A stretch of DNA of 64,000 nucleotides from the NCBI RefSeq assembly GCF_017695955.1, contig NZ_JAAORO010000002.1:248001-312000 (forward strand). The letters are read 5' to 3'. Positions 25,004 to 36,300 of this stretch are shown here, one piece after another; position 1 is the first letter of the stretch, and each line of letters begins with the position of its first letter. Source of the stretch: Prochlorococcus marinus XMU1419 (lineage in GTDB: Bacteria; Cyanobacteriota; Cyanobacteriia; PCC-6307; Cyanobiaceae). Made by a program: the position numbers and the translations under genes. A model generated the notes under the pieces. It made no database searches and had not been told where the DNA came from. It was given only the letters and a program-made list of their open reading frames with translations.

Positions 25004-28000
25004 ATGAGTTTAAATACTTTAATTAATTATATTTCAAACTCACAAATTACTTATGAATTAATTAAAAGAGTTTCAAAAAATAGAGAATTAAATATTATTG
25101 GTTCAAGTAGATATGCAAAATCAATAATCTTAGATAGCATATCAAAAAAAGAAAATAAAAATATATTATTAATTTGTCCAAATATAGAAATTGCCTATAA
25201 ATGGATTGGTTATTTTGAAAGCATAAATGATAAAGAAGTTTTATATTATCCACCCACAGAGCATCTTCCATACTCATCAATTAATAAATCTAAGGAGATT
25301 GAATTTACTCAGCTCACTGTTTTAGCCAAATTAATAAAAAAAGAGAGAAAAGAACTTAATATTGTCATATCAACAGAGAGATCACTTCAACCACATCTAA
25401 TAAATAAAAATTTATTAATTGAAAACAAGTTAGATTTGCAAAAAGGAATTCGAATTGAAATTCAAGAATTAGCAAATAAACTTACTTTACTAGGCTATAA
25501 AAAGGAAGATGTCACCTCTACAGAAGGGTTCTGGAGTAGGAGAGGAGAAATAGTAGATATTTATCCTGTAAATAATGAGTTACCTATAAGATTAGAATTT
25601 TTTGATAATGTTATTGAGAAAATAAGAGAATATGATCCAAATACACAAAAAACCCTTGAGAGTATCAACAATATTGAAATAATACAGGCTGGATTAGATT
25701 TACTAATAAAAGATAAGTTAAATAATTTATCTAAGAACAGAATTTTTAATTCAGAAGATACAAATAAAAATAATCTTGATCGTTATTTGGGAATAATAGA
25801 AAAAGAGCCCTCAAATATAATAGATTTTATAAATAAGGAAACAATTCTCGTAATTGATGAATCAGAAGATTGTGAAAAATTCGCAAATAATTGGTATCTA
25901 GATTCAGAAAGTAATTTTGATAATTGTGCCTTTGAATTAAATGAAAACCTTAAAAATAACGGTATTAATCGGAAGGCTAAACCAAATTTGCATTTAAAGT
26001 TTGACAAAATATTAAATTCACTGAAAAATTTTAATTTAATAAAATTTCATGAATTTGAAACTAAAAATAATATTAATAATAGGTTTTTATTAAACGATAA
26101 AAGAATTAATTCATACTCTAAGAATATAGGGAAATTATCTATTGATATAAACAAAAATATAAATAACAAAGAAAAAGTTTGGATATTATCAGCCCAGCCA
26201 TTACGAACTAGAACTTTACTTTTTGAACATGAATGTAATACAAACTTTTTAAATAATCCTTATGATATTGATGAAGCATCGAAGTCAATTAATAATTCGA
26301 CTCCATTAATTGTAAAAAATAAGAATAATTATGAAATAGAGGGTTTTTATCTACCGATATGGAAAATTGTTCTCATAACAGATAAAGAATTATTTTCACA
26401 ACAATCACTCTTTAATAATGTATTCATAAGAAGAAAAAAAAGAAGTATTAATTCAAATATAAATGTTAATAAGATTAGTCCAGGTGATTACATAGTTCAT
26501 AAAAATCATGGAATAGGAAAATTTTTAAAAATAGAAAAAATAAATATAACTGGAGATTCAAGAGATTATTTAGTCATTCAGTATCAAGATGGGAAAATAA
26601 GTGTTGCCGCTGATCAACTTGGGAGTATCAACAGATATAGAGCAAGCGGAAAAATAAAGCCAAAAATTAACAAATTAGGAGGGACGGAATGGGAAAGGAT
26701 AAAAGATAAAAATAAGAAACAAATCAAAAAAGTTGCTTTCGATATTTTAAAACTTTATGCAAAAAGAGAGAAACTTAAGGGTCATATATATCCAGCAGAT
26801 GGTCCTTGGCAAGATGAATTGGAGGAATCATTCCCCTATCAACCAACACCAGATCAAATTACTGCTGTAAAAGAAATAAAATCTGATATGGAAAGTGATA
26901 AGCCAATGGATAGGTTAGTTTGTGGAGATGTAGGATTTGGCAAAACAGAGGTGGCTGTAAGGGCTATTTTTAAGGCTATTACATCAGGCAAGCAGGTAAT
27001 TTTACTAGCACCTACAACAATCCTAGCTCAGCAACATTGGAGAACAATACATAATAGATTTTCACCTTACCCAATAAAAGTTTCATTACTTAATAGATTC
27101 AAAACTGTTAATGAGAGAAAGGAAATCTATGAAGGATTAAAAAATCAAAAAATTGATTTAGTAGTAGCAACGCACCAAATATTAGGAAAAGAAATTGAAA
27201 TAGATAATTTAGGACTACTTGTTATTGATGAAGAACAAAGATTTGGAGTAAGGCATAAGGAGAAAATTAAAAAAATAAAAACCAACTTAGACGTTTTAAC
27301 TCTATCGGCAACTCCAATCCCAAGAACTCTTTATATGAGCTTATCTGGACTGAGACAAATGAGTTTACTAAATACTCCTCCTCCATCAAGAAGATCAATT
27401 AAAACATATTTATCTGAAATAGATATGGATGTAATAAGAACTGCGATTAACCAAGAACTTGATAGGGGTGGTCAAATATTTTATGTTCTTCCAAGAATTT
27501 CTGATATTGATCAAGCTGTAAATAAATTAAAAAATATGTTTCCAATCTTAAAAATTATTGTTGCTCATGGACAAATGAACGAGACAGATCTTGAAAATGC
27601 AATGATCGCTTTTAACAATGGAGAAGTTGATCTTATGGTATGTACAACAATAATTGAGAGTGGATTAGACATTCCTAATGTTAATACGATAATTATTGAA
27701 GATTCTCACAAATTTGGACTTTCTCAGCTTTACCAACTTAGAGGAAGAGTGGGTAGAAGCGGAATACAAGCACATGCATGGTTATTCTATCCAAATATTA
27801 ATAAAATCAATGATGCTGCAAAACAAAGATTGAAAGCGATAAAAGATTTCTCGGAACTAGGAAGTGGATACCAACTCGCAATGAAAGATATGGAAATAAG
27901 AGGAGTTGGAAGCTTACTAGGAGAAGAACAAAGTGGAAAGGTTAATGCTATTGGATATGATTTATACATAGAAATGCTCCATGAGGCTATTTCAGAAATA

Positions 28001-28516
28001 AGTGGGCAAGAAATACCAGAAGTTACCGATACACAAATTGATCTTCCAATAAATGCATTTATACCTGCAACATGGATAGTAAACAGGGAAGAAAAACTTG
28101 AGGCTTATAAATCTGCTACTGAATGCTCAAATAATAATGAATTAACTGAATTAGCTACAGACTGGGTAAATAGATATGGTTCCTTACCCAAACCTGTTGA
28201 GTCATTGATTATGTTAATGAAACTAAAATTACTCGCTAAAAAATGTGGTTTTAATAAGATCAAACTTAAAAAGCCAAACATCTTAATAGAGACTAAATTA
28301 AAAAACTCTACTTTTAAAATTCTAAAAAACTCATTGTCAACTAGTGTTCAAAATAAATTTAATTTTGATGAAAGGGAACAGTTTTCGATAATAACTATAA
28401 GGGGTATAGGAGTTACTGAAATTCAGAATCAAATTGATCAATTAATGTTCTGGTTTGAGTCTTTTGTTCAAGAAATAAAAAATTTTGACAAAGATCTCAA
28501 TATCAAAAAAAATTAA
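25004..28516 (+). CDS. mfd: Transcription-repair coupling factor
   Basis: ATP-driven translocase that removes RNA polymerase stalled at DNA damage and recruits UvrA. 1170 residues with all main parts: the UvrB-like N-terminal module (about 1-350, with SRRGEIVDIYPVN near 177), the RNA-polymerase-interacting CarD/RID domain (about 490-555, GDYIVHKNHGIGKF), the RecG-like helicase (Walker A GDVGFGKTE about 643, DEEQ about 742, RGRVGRSGIQAHAW about 911) and a C-terminal TRCF domain. A TATAAT lies at 24962-24967. Confidence 0.97.
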   Translation: MSLNTLINYISNSQITYELIKRVSKNRELNIIGSSRYAKSIILDSISKKENKNILLICPNIEIAYKWIGYFESINDKEVLYYPPTEHLPYSSINKSKEIEFTQLTVLAKLIKKERKELNIVISTERSLQPHLINKNLLIENKLDLQKGIRIEIQELANKLTLLGYKKEDVTSTEGFWSRRGEIVDIYPVNNELPIRLEFFDNVIEKIREYDPNTQKTLESINNIEIIQAGLDLLIKDKLNNLSKNRIFNSEDTNKNNLDRYLGIIEKEPSNIIDFINKETILVIDESEDCEKFANNWYLDSESNFDNCAFELNENLKNNGINRKAKPNLHLKFDKILNSLKNFNLIKFHEFETKNNINNRFLLNDKRINSYSKNIGKLSIDINKNINNKEKVWILSAQPLRTRTLLFEHECNTNFLNNPYDIDEASKSINNSTPLIVKNKNNYEIEGFYLPIWKIVLITDKELFSQQSLFNNVFIRRKKRSINSNINVNKISPGDYIVHKNHGIGKFLKIEKINITGDSRDYLVIQYQDGKISVAADQLGSINRYRASGKIKPKINKLGGTEWERIKDKNKKQIKKVAFDILKLYAKREKLKGHIYPADGPWQDELEESFPYQPTPDQITAVKEIKSDMESDKPMDRLVCGDVGFGKTEVAVRAIFKAITSGKQVILLAPTTILAQQHWRTIHNRFSPYPIKVSLLNRFKTVNERKEIYEGLKNQKIDLVVATHQILGKEIEIDNLGLLVIDEEQRFGVRHKEKIKKIKTNLDVLTLSATPIPRTLYMSLSGLRQMSLLNTPPPSRRSIKTYLSEIDMDVIRTAINQELDRGGQIFYVLPRISDIDQAVNKLKNMFPILKIIVAHGQMNETDLENAMIAFNNGEVDLMVCTTIIESGLDIPNVNTIIIEDSHKFGLSQLYQLRGRVGRSGIQAHAWLFYPNINKINDAAKQRLKAIKDFSELGSGYQLAMKDMEIRGVGSLLGEEQSGKVNAIGYDLYIEMLHEAISEISGQEIPEVTDTQIDLPINAFIPATWIVNREEKLEAYKSATECSNNNELTELATDWVNRYGSLPKPVESLIMLMKLKLLAKKCGFNKIKLKKPNILIETKLKNSTFKILKNSLSTSVQNKFNFDEREQFSIITIRGIGVTEIQNQIDQLMFWFESFVQEIKNFDKDLNIKKN

Positions 28517-28588
28517 ATTATTAAAAAATTATTTAAAATTCGCGAAAGAGTCCAATTTCGGTTAGGTTTGTAAAAATTTAATTAACTT

Positions 28589-28750
28589 ATGGGTGAATAT
28601 ATAGATGTTGGAATACAAAATTCAATTATACCCTTGTCAATTATATTGTCTTCAGTATTAGTTGGTGTATTCGCTTTATTTGGAGAAGAAACAGAAAATG
28701 ATGATGATGACTCTGATTCAGGAAGTGGTGGATTAATGCAACCAATTTGA
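28589..28750 (+). CDS. Membrane micro-protein with acidic tail (53 aa)
   Basis: MGEYIDVGIQNSIIPLSIIL starts a single membrane helix (about residues 13-32), followed by an Asp-rich tail (ENDDDDSDSGSGG). The layout resembles small photosynthetic-complex subunits, but I do not recognise it. It converges with the next gene two bases away. Confidence 0.65.
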   Translation: MGEYIDVGIQNSIIPLSIILSSVLVGVFALFGEETENDDDDSDSGSGGLMQPI

Positions 28751-28752
28751 AA

Positions 28753-29121
28753 TCATTTGTAATCAATTATTCTGGTCTTTTTGTTGGTAATCCTAAAAAT
28801 TCTGTATAAAGAACCTATTAATAAAATTAATATAACAAAATAAGAAATAAAAATAAAAATCACCAACAATACTTCAGATAAATTTGCAAGAAGATTATTT
28901 AACAAAATAAAAGATTTTTTTAATGTAGAGGGTAAATTTTGTATAAGGAAATTCTTTTTAGGTATTAAATAATTTATATAAATTAAAAAAAGACTCGTAA
29001 TTAACATAAAAGCAGATTCAATAAAAAGTCTTTTTTTTGTTTTTCTTCTTAAACTTAATTTTTTTTTGAAAATATATTTATCAGATTTCATATTTAATTT
29101 TGGGATGTTTAGATCTGCCAT
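28753..29121 (-). CDS. Two-helix membrane protein, unknown
   Basis: 122 residues with a very basic N-terminal section (about 11-31, many Lys/Arg) followed by two strong membrane helices (about 34-50 and 84-107). The N-terminus is probably cytoplasmic. Unknown family. It may be the last gene of the leftward block that runs from dapB. Confidence 0.6.
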   Translation of the reverse strand: MADLNIPKLNMKSDKYIFKKKLSLRRKTKKRLFIESAFMLITSLFLIYINYLIPKKNFLIQNLPSTLKKSFILLNNLLANLSEVLLVIFIFISYFVILILLIGSLYRIFRITNKKTRIIDYK

Positions 29122-29209
29122 AAACTAAAATTAAATGAACAAATAATGATAATTCATATAAGAAATTAACCTATACTATCGTGTTTATATTTAAGATGCT
29201 ATTAGGTAT

Positions 29210-29794
29210 TTATTTTTGATTTATTAATTCATTTTTTTCTTTATCTTCTGCAGGATTATAAAAATAAATTAAAGTTGAAGAGAATAGAAATAAAGAACAA
29301 ATTGCAATAAATGGAGGCATAAAGAATCTAAAAAATTTCACTTTATTTAATCTAAATTTTATTTTTTTTGAAAAATTATTAGAAACGCAACCATTTCTTA
29401 TATTGATTTTTGATGATTCATTTAACTGATCAAAACAATTTATTGTATCTGACAACAATGAATTACCAATCTTTAAAGTTAATGGTTTTACATTTGGTTT
29501 AGAACTCTTGAGAACAATATTATGAATATGGAGATTATCAGCTTTTATATCAATTAATTTAGACTCATATTTTGGGATTTCGTTTTTGATTAAAAGATTT
29601 GAATAAATATAAAAGGCATTCATTATAGGCCTTAAATGCTCAATTTTCCCTTCGATGAGTGGTTTATCAATTATATTTAGTTTCCATTGAGAAATTATTG
29701 ATATTTGGTCTTTATTTTCATTATTTGAATAATCTGGCAATCCGATAATTTCGAGACTTACAGAAGATTGATGAAATGATAATTTATTTTGCAT
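29210..29794 (-). CDS. DUF4335-like protein with C-terminal membrane anchor
   Basis: A 194-residue cyanobacterial protein: a beta-rich soluble part starting SFHQSSVSLEIIGLPDYSNN, a central KIGNSLLSDTINCFDQL, and a membrane helix near the C-terminus (about 158-178). In cyanobacteria DUF4335 and DUF3038 genes are usually adjacent, as here (4-base gap). Function unknown; family naming is from recall. Confidence 0.6.
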   Translation of the reverse strand: MQNKLSFHQSSVSLEIIGLPDYSNNENKDQISIISQWKLNIIDKPLIEGKIEHLRPIMNAFYIYSNLLIKNEIPKYESKLIDIKADNLHIHNIVLKSSKPNVKPLTLKIGNSLLSDTINCFDQLNESSKINIRNGCVSNNFSKKIKFRLNKVKFFRFFMPPFIAICSLFLFSSTLIYFYNPAEDKEKNELINQK

Positions 29795-29798
29795 ATTA

Positions 29799-30257
29799 TT
29801 AATAATCGAATAAAAAAAACTTCAACTTTTGATAACCCTGATTTGAGATACAAAGGGATAAGGTAAACAAAGATTTAATAATAATTTCATCATTTTCTGC
29901 TTGATTTATAAGCTTTTTAACCCTCATACTTTCTATGTTAAACCTTTCATTAATAAGCTCAATAAATCTCTTATTAAAATCATTCCAAATAACTGAATTC
30001 TTTTTTAGATCTTCTTTAGATTTAAGAATCTCTCTGATATAAGGATAAAGATATCTAGACATTTCAGCGGTGATTTTAATTAAGGCATCAAATTCATCAA
30101 GTTTAATATTGTTTTTAACATAAGATTTTCTCAATGGATTATTATTCCTTATTTTCCAAATTGAAACTTTATTAGGAAAAAATTCATTTAGATTAAGTCT
30201 ATTTGAAAAGGCGTAAAGTGATTGAATACCATTTAAATCAATAGTTTCTAGAATCAA
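29799..30257 (-). CDS. DUF3038-like protein, start codon uncertain
   Basis: A mostly helical protein of at least 152 residues, paired with the DUF4335-like gene. The first canonical start in frame is a TTG at 30257, but the frame stays open upstream to 30359 and reads SRQSIEKLDLLLLILETIDL across the proposed start, which looks like the missing first helix. The upstream stretch has no ATG, GTG or TTG. A purine-rich AAGGAAATC lies just before an ATA codon at about 30296, and a TATAAT-like box lies further upstream. The real start may be non-canonical, or an error or frameshift may hide it. Confidence 0.65.
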   Translation of the reverse strand: MILETIDLNGIQSLYAFSNRLNLNEFFPNKVSIWKIRNNNPLRKSYVKNNIKLDEFDALIKITAEMSRYLYPYIREILKSKEDLKKNSVIWNDFNKRFIELINERFNIESMRVKKLINQAENDEIIIKSLFTLSLCISNQGYQKLKFFLFDY

Positions 30258-30362
30258 TAATAATAAATCAAGCTTTTCTATCGATTGTCTTGATATCTGA
30301 TTTCCTTTATTTAAAACAGTAATAGTTCTTGTTGAAAATATGAAATGATTATAACAGAATTA

Positions 30363-30560
30363 TTATTCGATATTTTGAAATAAAAATGAATATAACTTAT
30401 CAAGTTCTTCAATAGTTAGTATTCCATAACTCCATAATAAGATTGGCAATGGGGTGTTATTTTTCGAAGATAACTTAATACCAAGTTCAATTGATGACTC
30501 ATCTAAACCTATTTCATTTATTAAAAAAATTATCATCTCTTTAGATACATAATTATTCAT
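30363..30560 (-). CDS. DUF2949-like small protein
   Basis: 65 residues, MNNYVSKEMIIFLINEIGLD then a helix-turn region with LPILLWSYGILTIEELDKLYSFL. This matches the small cyanobacterial DUF2949 family. It ends 6 bases after the UbiH-like gene, so it lies in the same leftward run. Function unknown. Confidence 0.7.
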   Translation of the reverse strand: MNNYVSKEMIIFLINEIGLDESSIELGIKLSSKNNTPLPILLWSYGILTIEELDKLYSFLFQNIE

Positions 30561-30565
30561 GAATA

Positions 30566-31720
30566 TTATTTAATTCTTGAGTAAATGAGTGATTTAGTCA
30601 TTTGATTAAGAACTAATTTTCTTATTAATAGAAATTTATTTAAAAGTAAAAATGAAAATTTTCTTATTGGAAATAAAAAAATGTTCCTATTTGCAAAAAT
30701 TGAAATCAAAGAATCAGTTATAAAAATAGTAATTACGATATCTAAAATCCTGCTTGTAAAATACTTAAATTTAAATAAGATCAAATGCATCTTGGTAGTA
30801 GCAAAATTTTTATTAAAAAGATCAAAAATAGTATTAACATCTCTCCAACAAGTATTAAGACCCTGACCACCCACAGGATGAAAAGTATGAAATGCATCCC
30901 CTACAAAAACTAATTTTTTAAAATTTAAAACTGGTAAATTTAAGGTTAACGAAACAGGGAAAATATTAAATTCTCCAATAATTTGATCTAACTTAAATTC
31001 ATCAGGCAAGATGGTTGATAAATTATCCATTAGAAAATTCTTATCAGAATTTAACCTTTCAACAGCCTTTAATGTACTAGAGGTCCAAATTACTTGATAT
31101 AAGTTTTTTCCTAAGGGTAATAATGCAAGTGGACCTTCTTTTCGGAAAATTTCATAAGCACGCTTTTCACAATTACCTCTTAGAGAAACTTTAAAAGTTA
31201 AACAAGATTGATTATAAGATTTTTTTATATCTACAAAATCAACCAATTTTTTATCAAGTGAATTTGCCCCTGTTGAAAGGAATTGATAATCAAATAATAT
31301 TTTTTTACGTAACAATATCTGTGGCGTCATAAAAAAAATATTTTCATAATTATCAATCTCTTGAAAAAATACTTTCATAAGATCTGAATGTTTAACTACC
31401 CAGCCAATATTTTCAGCAGAACTTATATCATCATCTAAATCAGAAATTGATAAGTTGGTTTTAGCAGAAGTTATGCTATCTGAAATTGAAAGGGTATCAA
31501 AGCCAAATAAGAATGGTTTTAATTTTTCCCAAAGTCTGAATTTTGATAAGATTTTTCTTGTTGAGTGAGTAATTGCATAAGTTCTATCTTTATCAATTAA
31601 TCTATCTTTTGTTAATAAATCAGTTAAAAAAATATTGCAATCAAATTTTGAAAGTGCAATTGAAAGTAATAAACCCGTTGGACCCGAACCAACAATTTTA
31701 AAATTTAATTTTTTTTTCAT
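30566..31720 (-). CDS. UbiH/VisC-like FAD-dependent hydroxylase
   Basis: A 384-residue flavoprotein monooxygenase. The N-terminal dinucleotide-binding GSGPTGLLLSIALSK (about residues 10-24) and the second FAD motif GDAFHTFHPVGGQGLNTCWRD (about 272-292) are clear. This family hydroxylates quinone precursors; in cyanobacteria it may act in plastoquinone synthesis. Start at the ATG 31720, with a GTG one codon upstream as alternative. Substrate is inferred only. Confidence 0.85.
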   Translation of the reverse strand: MKKKLNFKIVGSGPTGLLLSIALSKFDCNIFLTDLLTKDRLIDKDRTYAITHSTRKILSKFRLWEKLKPFLFGFDTLSISDSITSAKTNLSISDLDDDISSAENIGWVVKHSDLMKVFFQEIDNYENIFFMTPQILLRKKILFDYQFLSTGANSLDKKLVDFVDIKKSYNQSCLTFKVSLRGNCEKRAYEIFRKEGPLALLPLGKNLYQVIWTSSTLKAVERLNSDKNFLMDNLSTILPDEFKLDQIIGEFNIFPVSLTLNLPVLNFKKLVFVGDAFHTFHPVGGQGLNTCWRDVNTIFDLFNKNFATTKMHLILFKFKYFTSRILDIVITIFITDSLISIFANRNIFLFPIRKFSFLLLNKFLLIRKLVLNQMTKSLIYSRIK

Positions 31721-31739
31721 CACATAATATAAATATCAA

Positions 31740-32381
31740 CTATCTATTCAAATAAATATAGCAAATTTCCTCAAATGCTGGTCTTAATAAATAGGGATAC
31801 TCACCTACCCATAAATTAATTTCTGGAAGCCAAGCATCGGTCAAATATAAATCTCTGTCAAAATTGCGGTTATTAGATGTTAATAAACATCTGATACTCG
31901 AACCCACTCTAATTAGACTATGCTTATTTTCCATAGGAAAACTTAACTTTTCTAAATAACCATCTTCATCTTCTAATTCAAGTACTAACCAAGTCCTTTT
32001 GTTTTCGATAACTTCTAATCTACCTTGCCTATTAGATTGTTCTCTTGAACTTTCAATCTTTTCTGTTTTATATATATCTGATACATAACCATCAAATATA
32101 GAAAAAAATTTATATTTTCTTAATTGCAAATTTTTTCTACTTGATTCAAGAATAGGTCCCCAGATTATATACAAAAAGAAAGCTACACAAAGCAATAACC
32201 AGAAATTATTTGTTTGATCTCCAGTCGAACTAATGATTAATGAGATAAATCCACCAATTGAAGAAACTATTACTCTTTGAAGAATTTTTCTTGGATTACC
32301 CAAAGCATATTTAAATTGACTTCCGGTACCTACCGCAGGAATAAGTTTTGAAACTTGATTTGAATTAATTGGAATGAGCAT
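31740..32381 (-). CDS. Conserved-looking membrane protein, unknown
   Basis: 213 residues with two membrane helices (about 36-54 and 61-80) following a Gly-rich N-terminus (IPAVGTGSQFKYALGNPRK), then a soluble, probably beta-rich domain with EDGYLEKLSFPME and a C-terminal YPYLLRPAFEEICY. The domain looks like a conserved cyanobacterial family, but I cannot name it. One base separates it from dapB upstream. Confidence 0.7.
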   Translation of the reverse strand: MLIPINSNQVSKLIPAVGTGSQFKYALGNPRKILQRVIVSSIGGFISLIISSTGDQTNNFWLLLCVAFFLYIIWGPILESSRKNLQLRKYKFFSIFDGYVSDIYKTEKIESSREQSNRQGRLEVIENKRTWLVLELEDEDGYLEKLSFPMENKHSLIRVGSSIRCLLTSNNRNFDRDLYLTDAWLPEINLWVGEYPYLLRPAFEEICYIYLNR

Positions 32382-32382
32382 T

Positions 32383-33231
32383 TTAGAAAATCAATTTTTC
32401 AAGTCCGTAAATTAAAGTTTCATAACTACCTATTTTTTTAATAGCCTGTAGAACACCTGGCATATATGCCTTTCTATCAATAGTGTCATGCTTAATTGTA
32501 TAAGTTTCACCTGGAGATCCCATAATTACTAATTGATGTGCTAATAACCCTGGTAATCGTACAGAATGTATATTAATTCCTGAATCTCTGAGACCTCCCC
32601 GCACACCTTTCAATGACTCAGACTCTTTTACTAAATTCTGATTAAATTTTTTTGGGTACTCTTCAATCATTTCTGCAGTTTTTATACAAGTACCACTAGG
32701 GGAATCAGCTTTTTGATTATGATGCATCTCTATTAATTCAATATTGTCATAAAATCTTGCAGCTACAGATGCTGCCTGCTGAAGAAGAACCATCCCTACT
32801 GAAAAATTAGGAATTATTGCACAACCAACAGATGCCTTCTGAGCAAAAACAGACAAGTCTTTTATTTGCGAAGAAGAAAGTCCTGTGGTTCCGACCACTG
32901 GTGAAATACCGTAGGCGATAGCTGATCTGGTATTTTCATATACAGAATTAGGATGAGTAAAATCAACAAGAACAGGTTTTATATTTTTATTTCTATAATT
33001 TTGGCTAACAGAACATAAAGTTCCTTCAAAATCGTTAGAAACAAAAATATCACAATTTTTTACCTTTAATAATTCAGAAATATTTGAACCATTGTTCTTT
33101 TCATTTATGTCAATTGCTGCAACAAGTTCACAATCTGTGGAATTTAATACTGTATTCACAACTTCGCTACCCATTCTGCCTAAAGCTCCGGATACTAGTA
33201 CTGGTATAGGTTTTTGAGAATTTTCAGTCAT
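32383..33231 (-). CDS. dapB: 4-hydroxy-tetrahydrodipicolinate reductase
   Basis: Lysine/diaminopimelate pathway enzyme. The NAD(P)-binding [12 protein letters not shown] near the N-terminus, VGTTGLSS near residue 115, the catalytic [14 protein letters not shown] (about 168-181) and the C-terminal [19 protein letters not shown] are all typical. 282 residues. First gene of the leftward block and divergent from chlH. Confidence 0.96.
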   Translation of the reverse strand: MTENSQKPIPVLVSGALGRMGSEVVNTVLNSTDCELVAAIDINEKNNGSNISELLKVKNCDIFVSNDFEGTLCSVSQNYRNKNIKPVLVDFTHPNSVYENTRSAIAYGISPVVGTTGLSSSQIKDLSVFAQKASVGCAIIPNFSVGMVLLQQAASVAARFYDNIELIEMHHNQKADSPSGTCIKTAEMIEEYPKKFNQNLVKESESLKGVRGGLRDSGINIHSVRLPGLLAHQLVIMGSPGETYTIKHDTIDRKAYMPGVLQAIKKIGSYETLIYGLEKLIF

Positions 33232-33333
33232 TTTTGTTAAAAAATTTTTTTTAAAGGTTGTTACACGCTATTTATATTGCACACAATAACGTCTTTTCAC
33301 TCGTAGGCTGGTAGAAATACTTAAAGAAAATCA

Positions 33334-36300
33334 ATGTTTACGCAGGTCCGCTCAGCAAACCGCAGAGTATCTCCTGTTGAGGATAACAAACACAAAGTTG
33401 TAATAAAAGCAGTTTATGTTGTCCTTGAGCCACAATACCAAAATTCCTTAACCGAAGCTGCAAAGTCAATTAACGAGATGAATGGGCCAATAGGTATAGA
33501 CCTTAGTGGCTATCTTATCGAAGAACTTAGGAATGAAAGTAATTTTGAAGATTTTAAAGAAGATATAGCTAATGCAGATATATTCGTTGCTTCCCTAATT
33601 TTCATTGAAGATCTTGCTCAAAAAGTAGTTGATGCAGTATCTCCACATAAAGATAAACTTAAAGCCTCAATTATTTTTCCCTCTATGCCAGAGGTAATGA
33701 GATTAAACAAGTTAGGTTCATTTAGCATGGCCCAACTTGGCCAATCTAAAAGTATTATTGGAGATTTTATAAAAAAGAAAAAAGAATCTGATGGAGCAAG
33801 CTTCCAAGATTCAATGTTGAAGTTATTAAATACACTACCTTCAATACTTAAATACCTACCAGTAGAAAAAGCTCAAGATGCTAGAACATTTATTCTGAGT
33901 TTTCAATATTGGTTAGGTGGTACTACTGAGAACTTAAAAAACTTCTTGTTAATGATTTCTGAGAAGTATGCAGTTTCAGAGAACATAAAAGATCAAATTG
34001 AAGAGTTCAAAATTCAAGACCCTGAAACATTCCCAGATTTGGGAATTTGGCATCCTCTTGCGCCGTGTATGTTTGAAAGTCTTAAAGAATATCAAAATTG
34101 GGAGAATAACAGGAAAGATATAAATCCTAAAGATAATAAAACTCCAACTATAGGTTTAGTGCTTCAAAGAAGTCATATAGTTACAGGAGATGATGCTCAT
34201 TATGTTGCAGTAATTCAAGAATTGGAATATAGAGGTGCGAGAGTACTTCCTATCTTCTGTGGGGGTTTGGATTTTTCTAAACCAGTCAATGAATTTTATT
34301 ATGATTCAATAAATAAAGATCAACCTATAGTAGATGGAGTTGTATCTTTAACTGGTTTTGCACTTGTTGGTGGCCCAGCAAGGCAAGATCATCCTAAAGC
34401 TATTGAAGCCCTAAAAAGGCTAAACAGACCTTATATGGTTGCACTTCCTTTGGTATTTCAAACCACACAAGAATGGGAAGATAGTGATTTAGGGTTACAC
34501 CCCGTTCAAGTAGCACTTCAGATTGCAATTCCAGAACTTGATGGTGCAATTGAACCTATCATTCTCTCAGGTCGTGATGATGCCACAGGTAAGGCTCATA
34601 CACTACAAGATAGAGTAGATGTAATTGCTGAAAGAGCAATAAAATGGTCCACTTTAAGAGTAAAACAAAGAAAAGACAAAAAATTAGCTATTACAGTATT
34701 TAGTTTTCCTCCAGACAAAGGAAATGTTGGAACAGCAGCATACTTAAACGTTTTTGGCTCAATTTACAGAGTGCTACTCGAAATGAAGTCAAAAGGTTAT
34801 CAAATAGACGAACTTCCAAATAATTCAAAAGAATTAATGGAAAAAGTAATTAACAACCCAGAAGCAATGGATGGCTCTCCGGAGTTAAATATTGCTCATA
34901 AAATGTCAGTAAAAGAATACGAAGAATTCACACCATATTCACAAAGACTTGAAGAGAATTGGGGTAAACCTCCTGGGAACCTTAATAGTGACGGACAGAA
35001 TCTTCTTATATACGGAAAACATTTTGGAAATGTTTTTATAGGGGTTCAACCTACATTTGGCTATGAAGGTGATCCGATGAGATTACTCTATTCAAGAAGT
35101 GCTAGTCCTCATCATGGTTTTGCTGCTTACTACACTTATGTAGAAAAAATCTGGGGTGCTGATGCGGTTCTTCATTTTGGTACTCACGGCTCACTGGAAT
35201 TTATGCCTGGGAAACAGATGGGCATGAGTGAAACATGCTACCCTGATTCCCTTATTGGATCATTGCCTAATTTGTATTATTACGCTGCGAATAATCCATC
35301 TGAAGCAACAATTGCTAAGAGAAGAGGATACGCTTCAACCATAAGCTATTTAACTCCTCCTGCAGAAAATGCAGGACTCTACAAAGGGCTTAAAGAACTA
35401 AGTGAACTCGTTGGTTCTTATCAACAATTAAGAGAAAATAGTAGGGGTATTCAAATTGTTAATGCAATAGTTGAGACCTCTAAACAATGCAACCTTGACA
35501 AGGATGTAGAGCTTCCTTCAAAAGACGTAGAAGAACTTTCATTAGACGAAAGAGATTTATTTGTTGGCAATGTTTATAAACAGTTGATGGAAATTGAAAG
35601 TAGATTATTACCTTGCGGTCTTCATACTATTGGAGAAGCTCCAACAGCAGAAGAAGCTGTTGCAACACTTGTAAATATTGCATCTTTAGAGAGAGAACAA
35701 GAGGACTTAAGATCTCTTCCTGGATTACTTGCAGAATCCATGGGTCTAACTATTGAACAAATTTATGATGGTAATAATAAAGGTGAACTTAAATTTGTAG
35801 AGTTAAATGAAAAAATCATAAAGACAGCGAGAGAGTCTATTTTTGCGATGGTCAACTCTTTAAAAATTGTTGATGGCAGAGTTTATCTAGAAAAATCACT
35901 TCTTTCCAAACTTTTTGACTTACTTAAAATTTTTGGCCTGAATTTGCCTACCCCTTGGCTAAGAGTCTGCAGATCAAATGGGTTTAATGAAGTTAATCAG
36001 AAGGATTTAAATAAATTATTTGATTACTTACTTTTCTGTCTTGAACAGGTTTGCGCAGACAAAGAAATGGATAGCCTTATTAAAGCACTAGATGGGAATT
36101 ATGTTTTACCTGGACCAGGTGGAGATCCTATAAGAAATCCAGGCGTTTTGCCCAGTGGTAAAAATATCCATGCACTTGATCCTCAATCAATCCCAACTAC
36201 AGCTGCAGTAGCTGCAGCAAAGTCTGTGGTTGACAAATTAATTGCAAGACAAAAGGAAGAGCAAGGGACTTGGCCTGAAACAATAGCTTGTGTTTTATGG

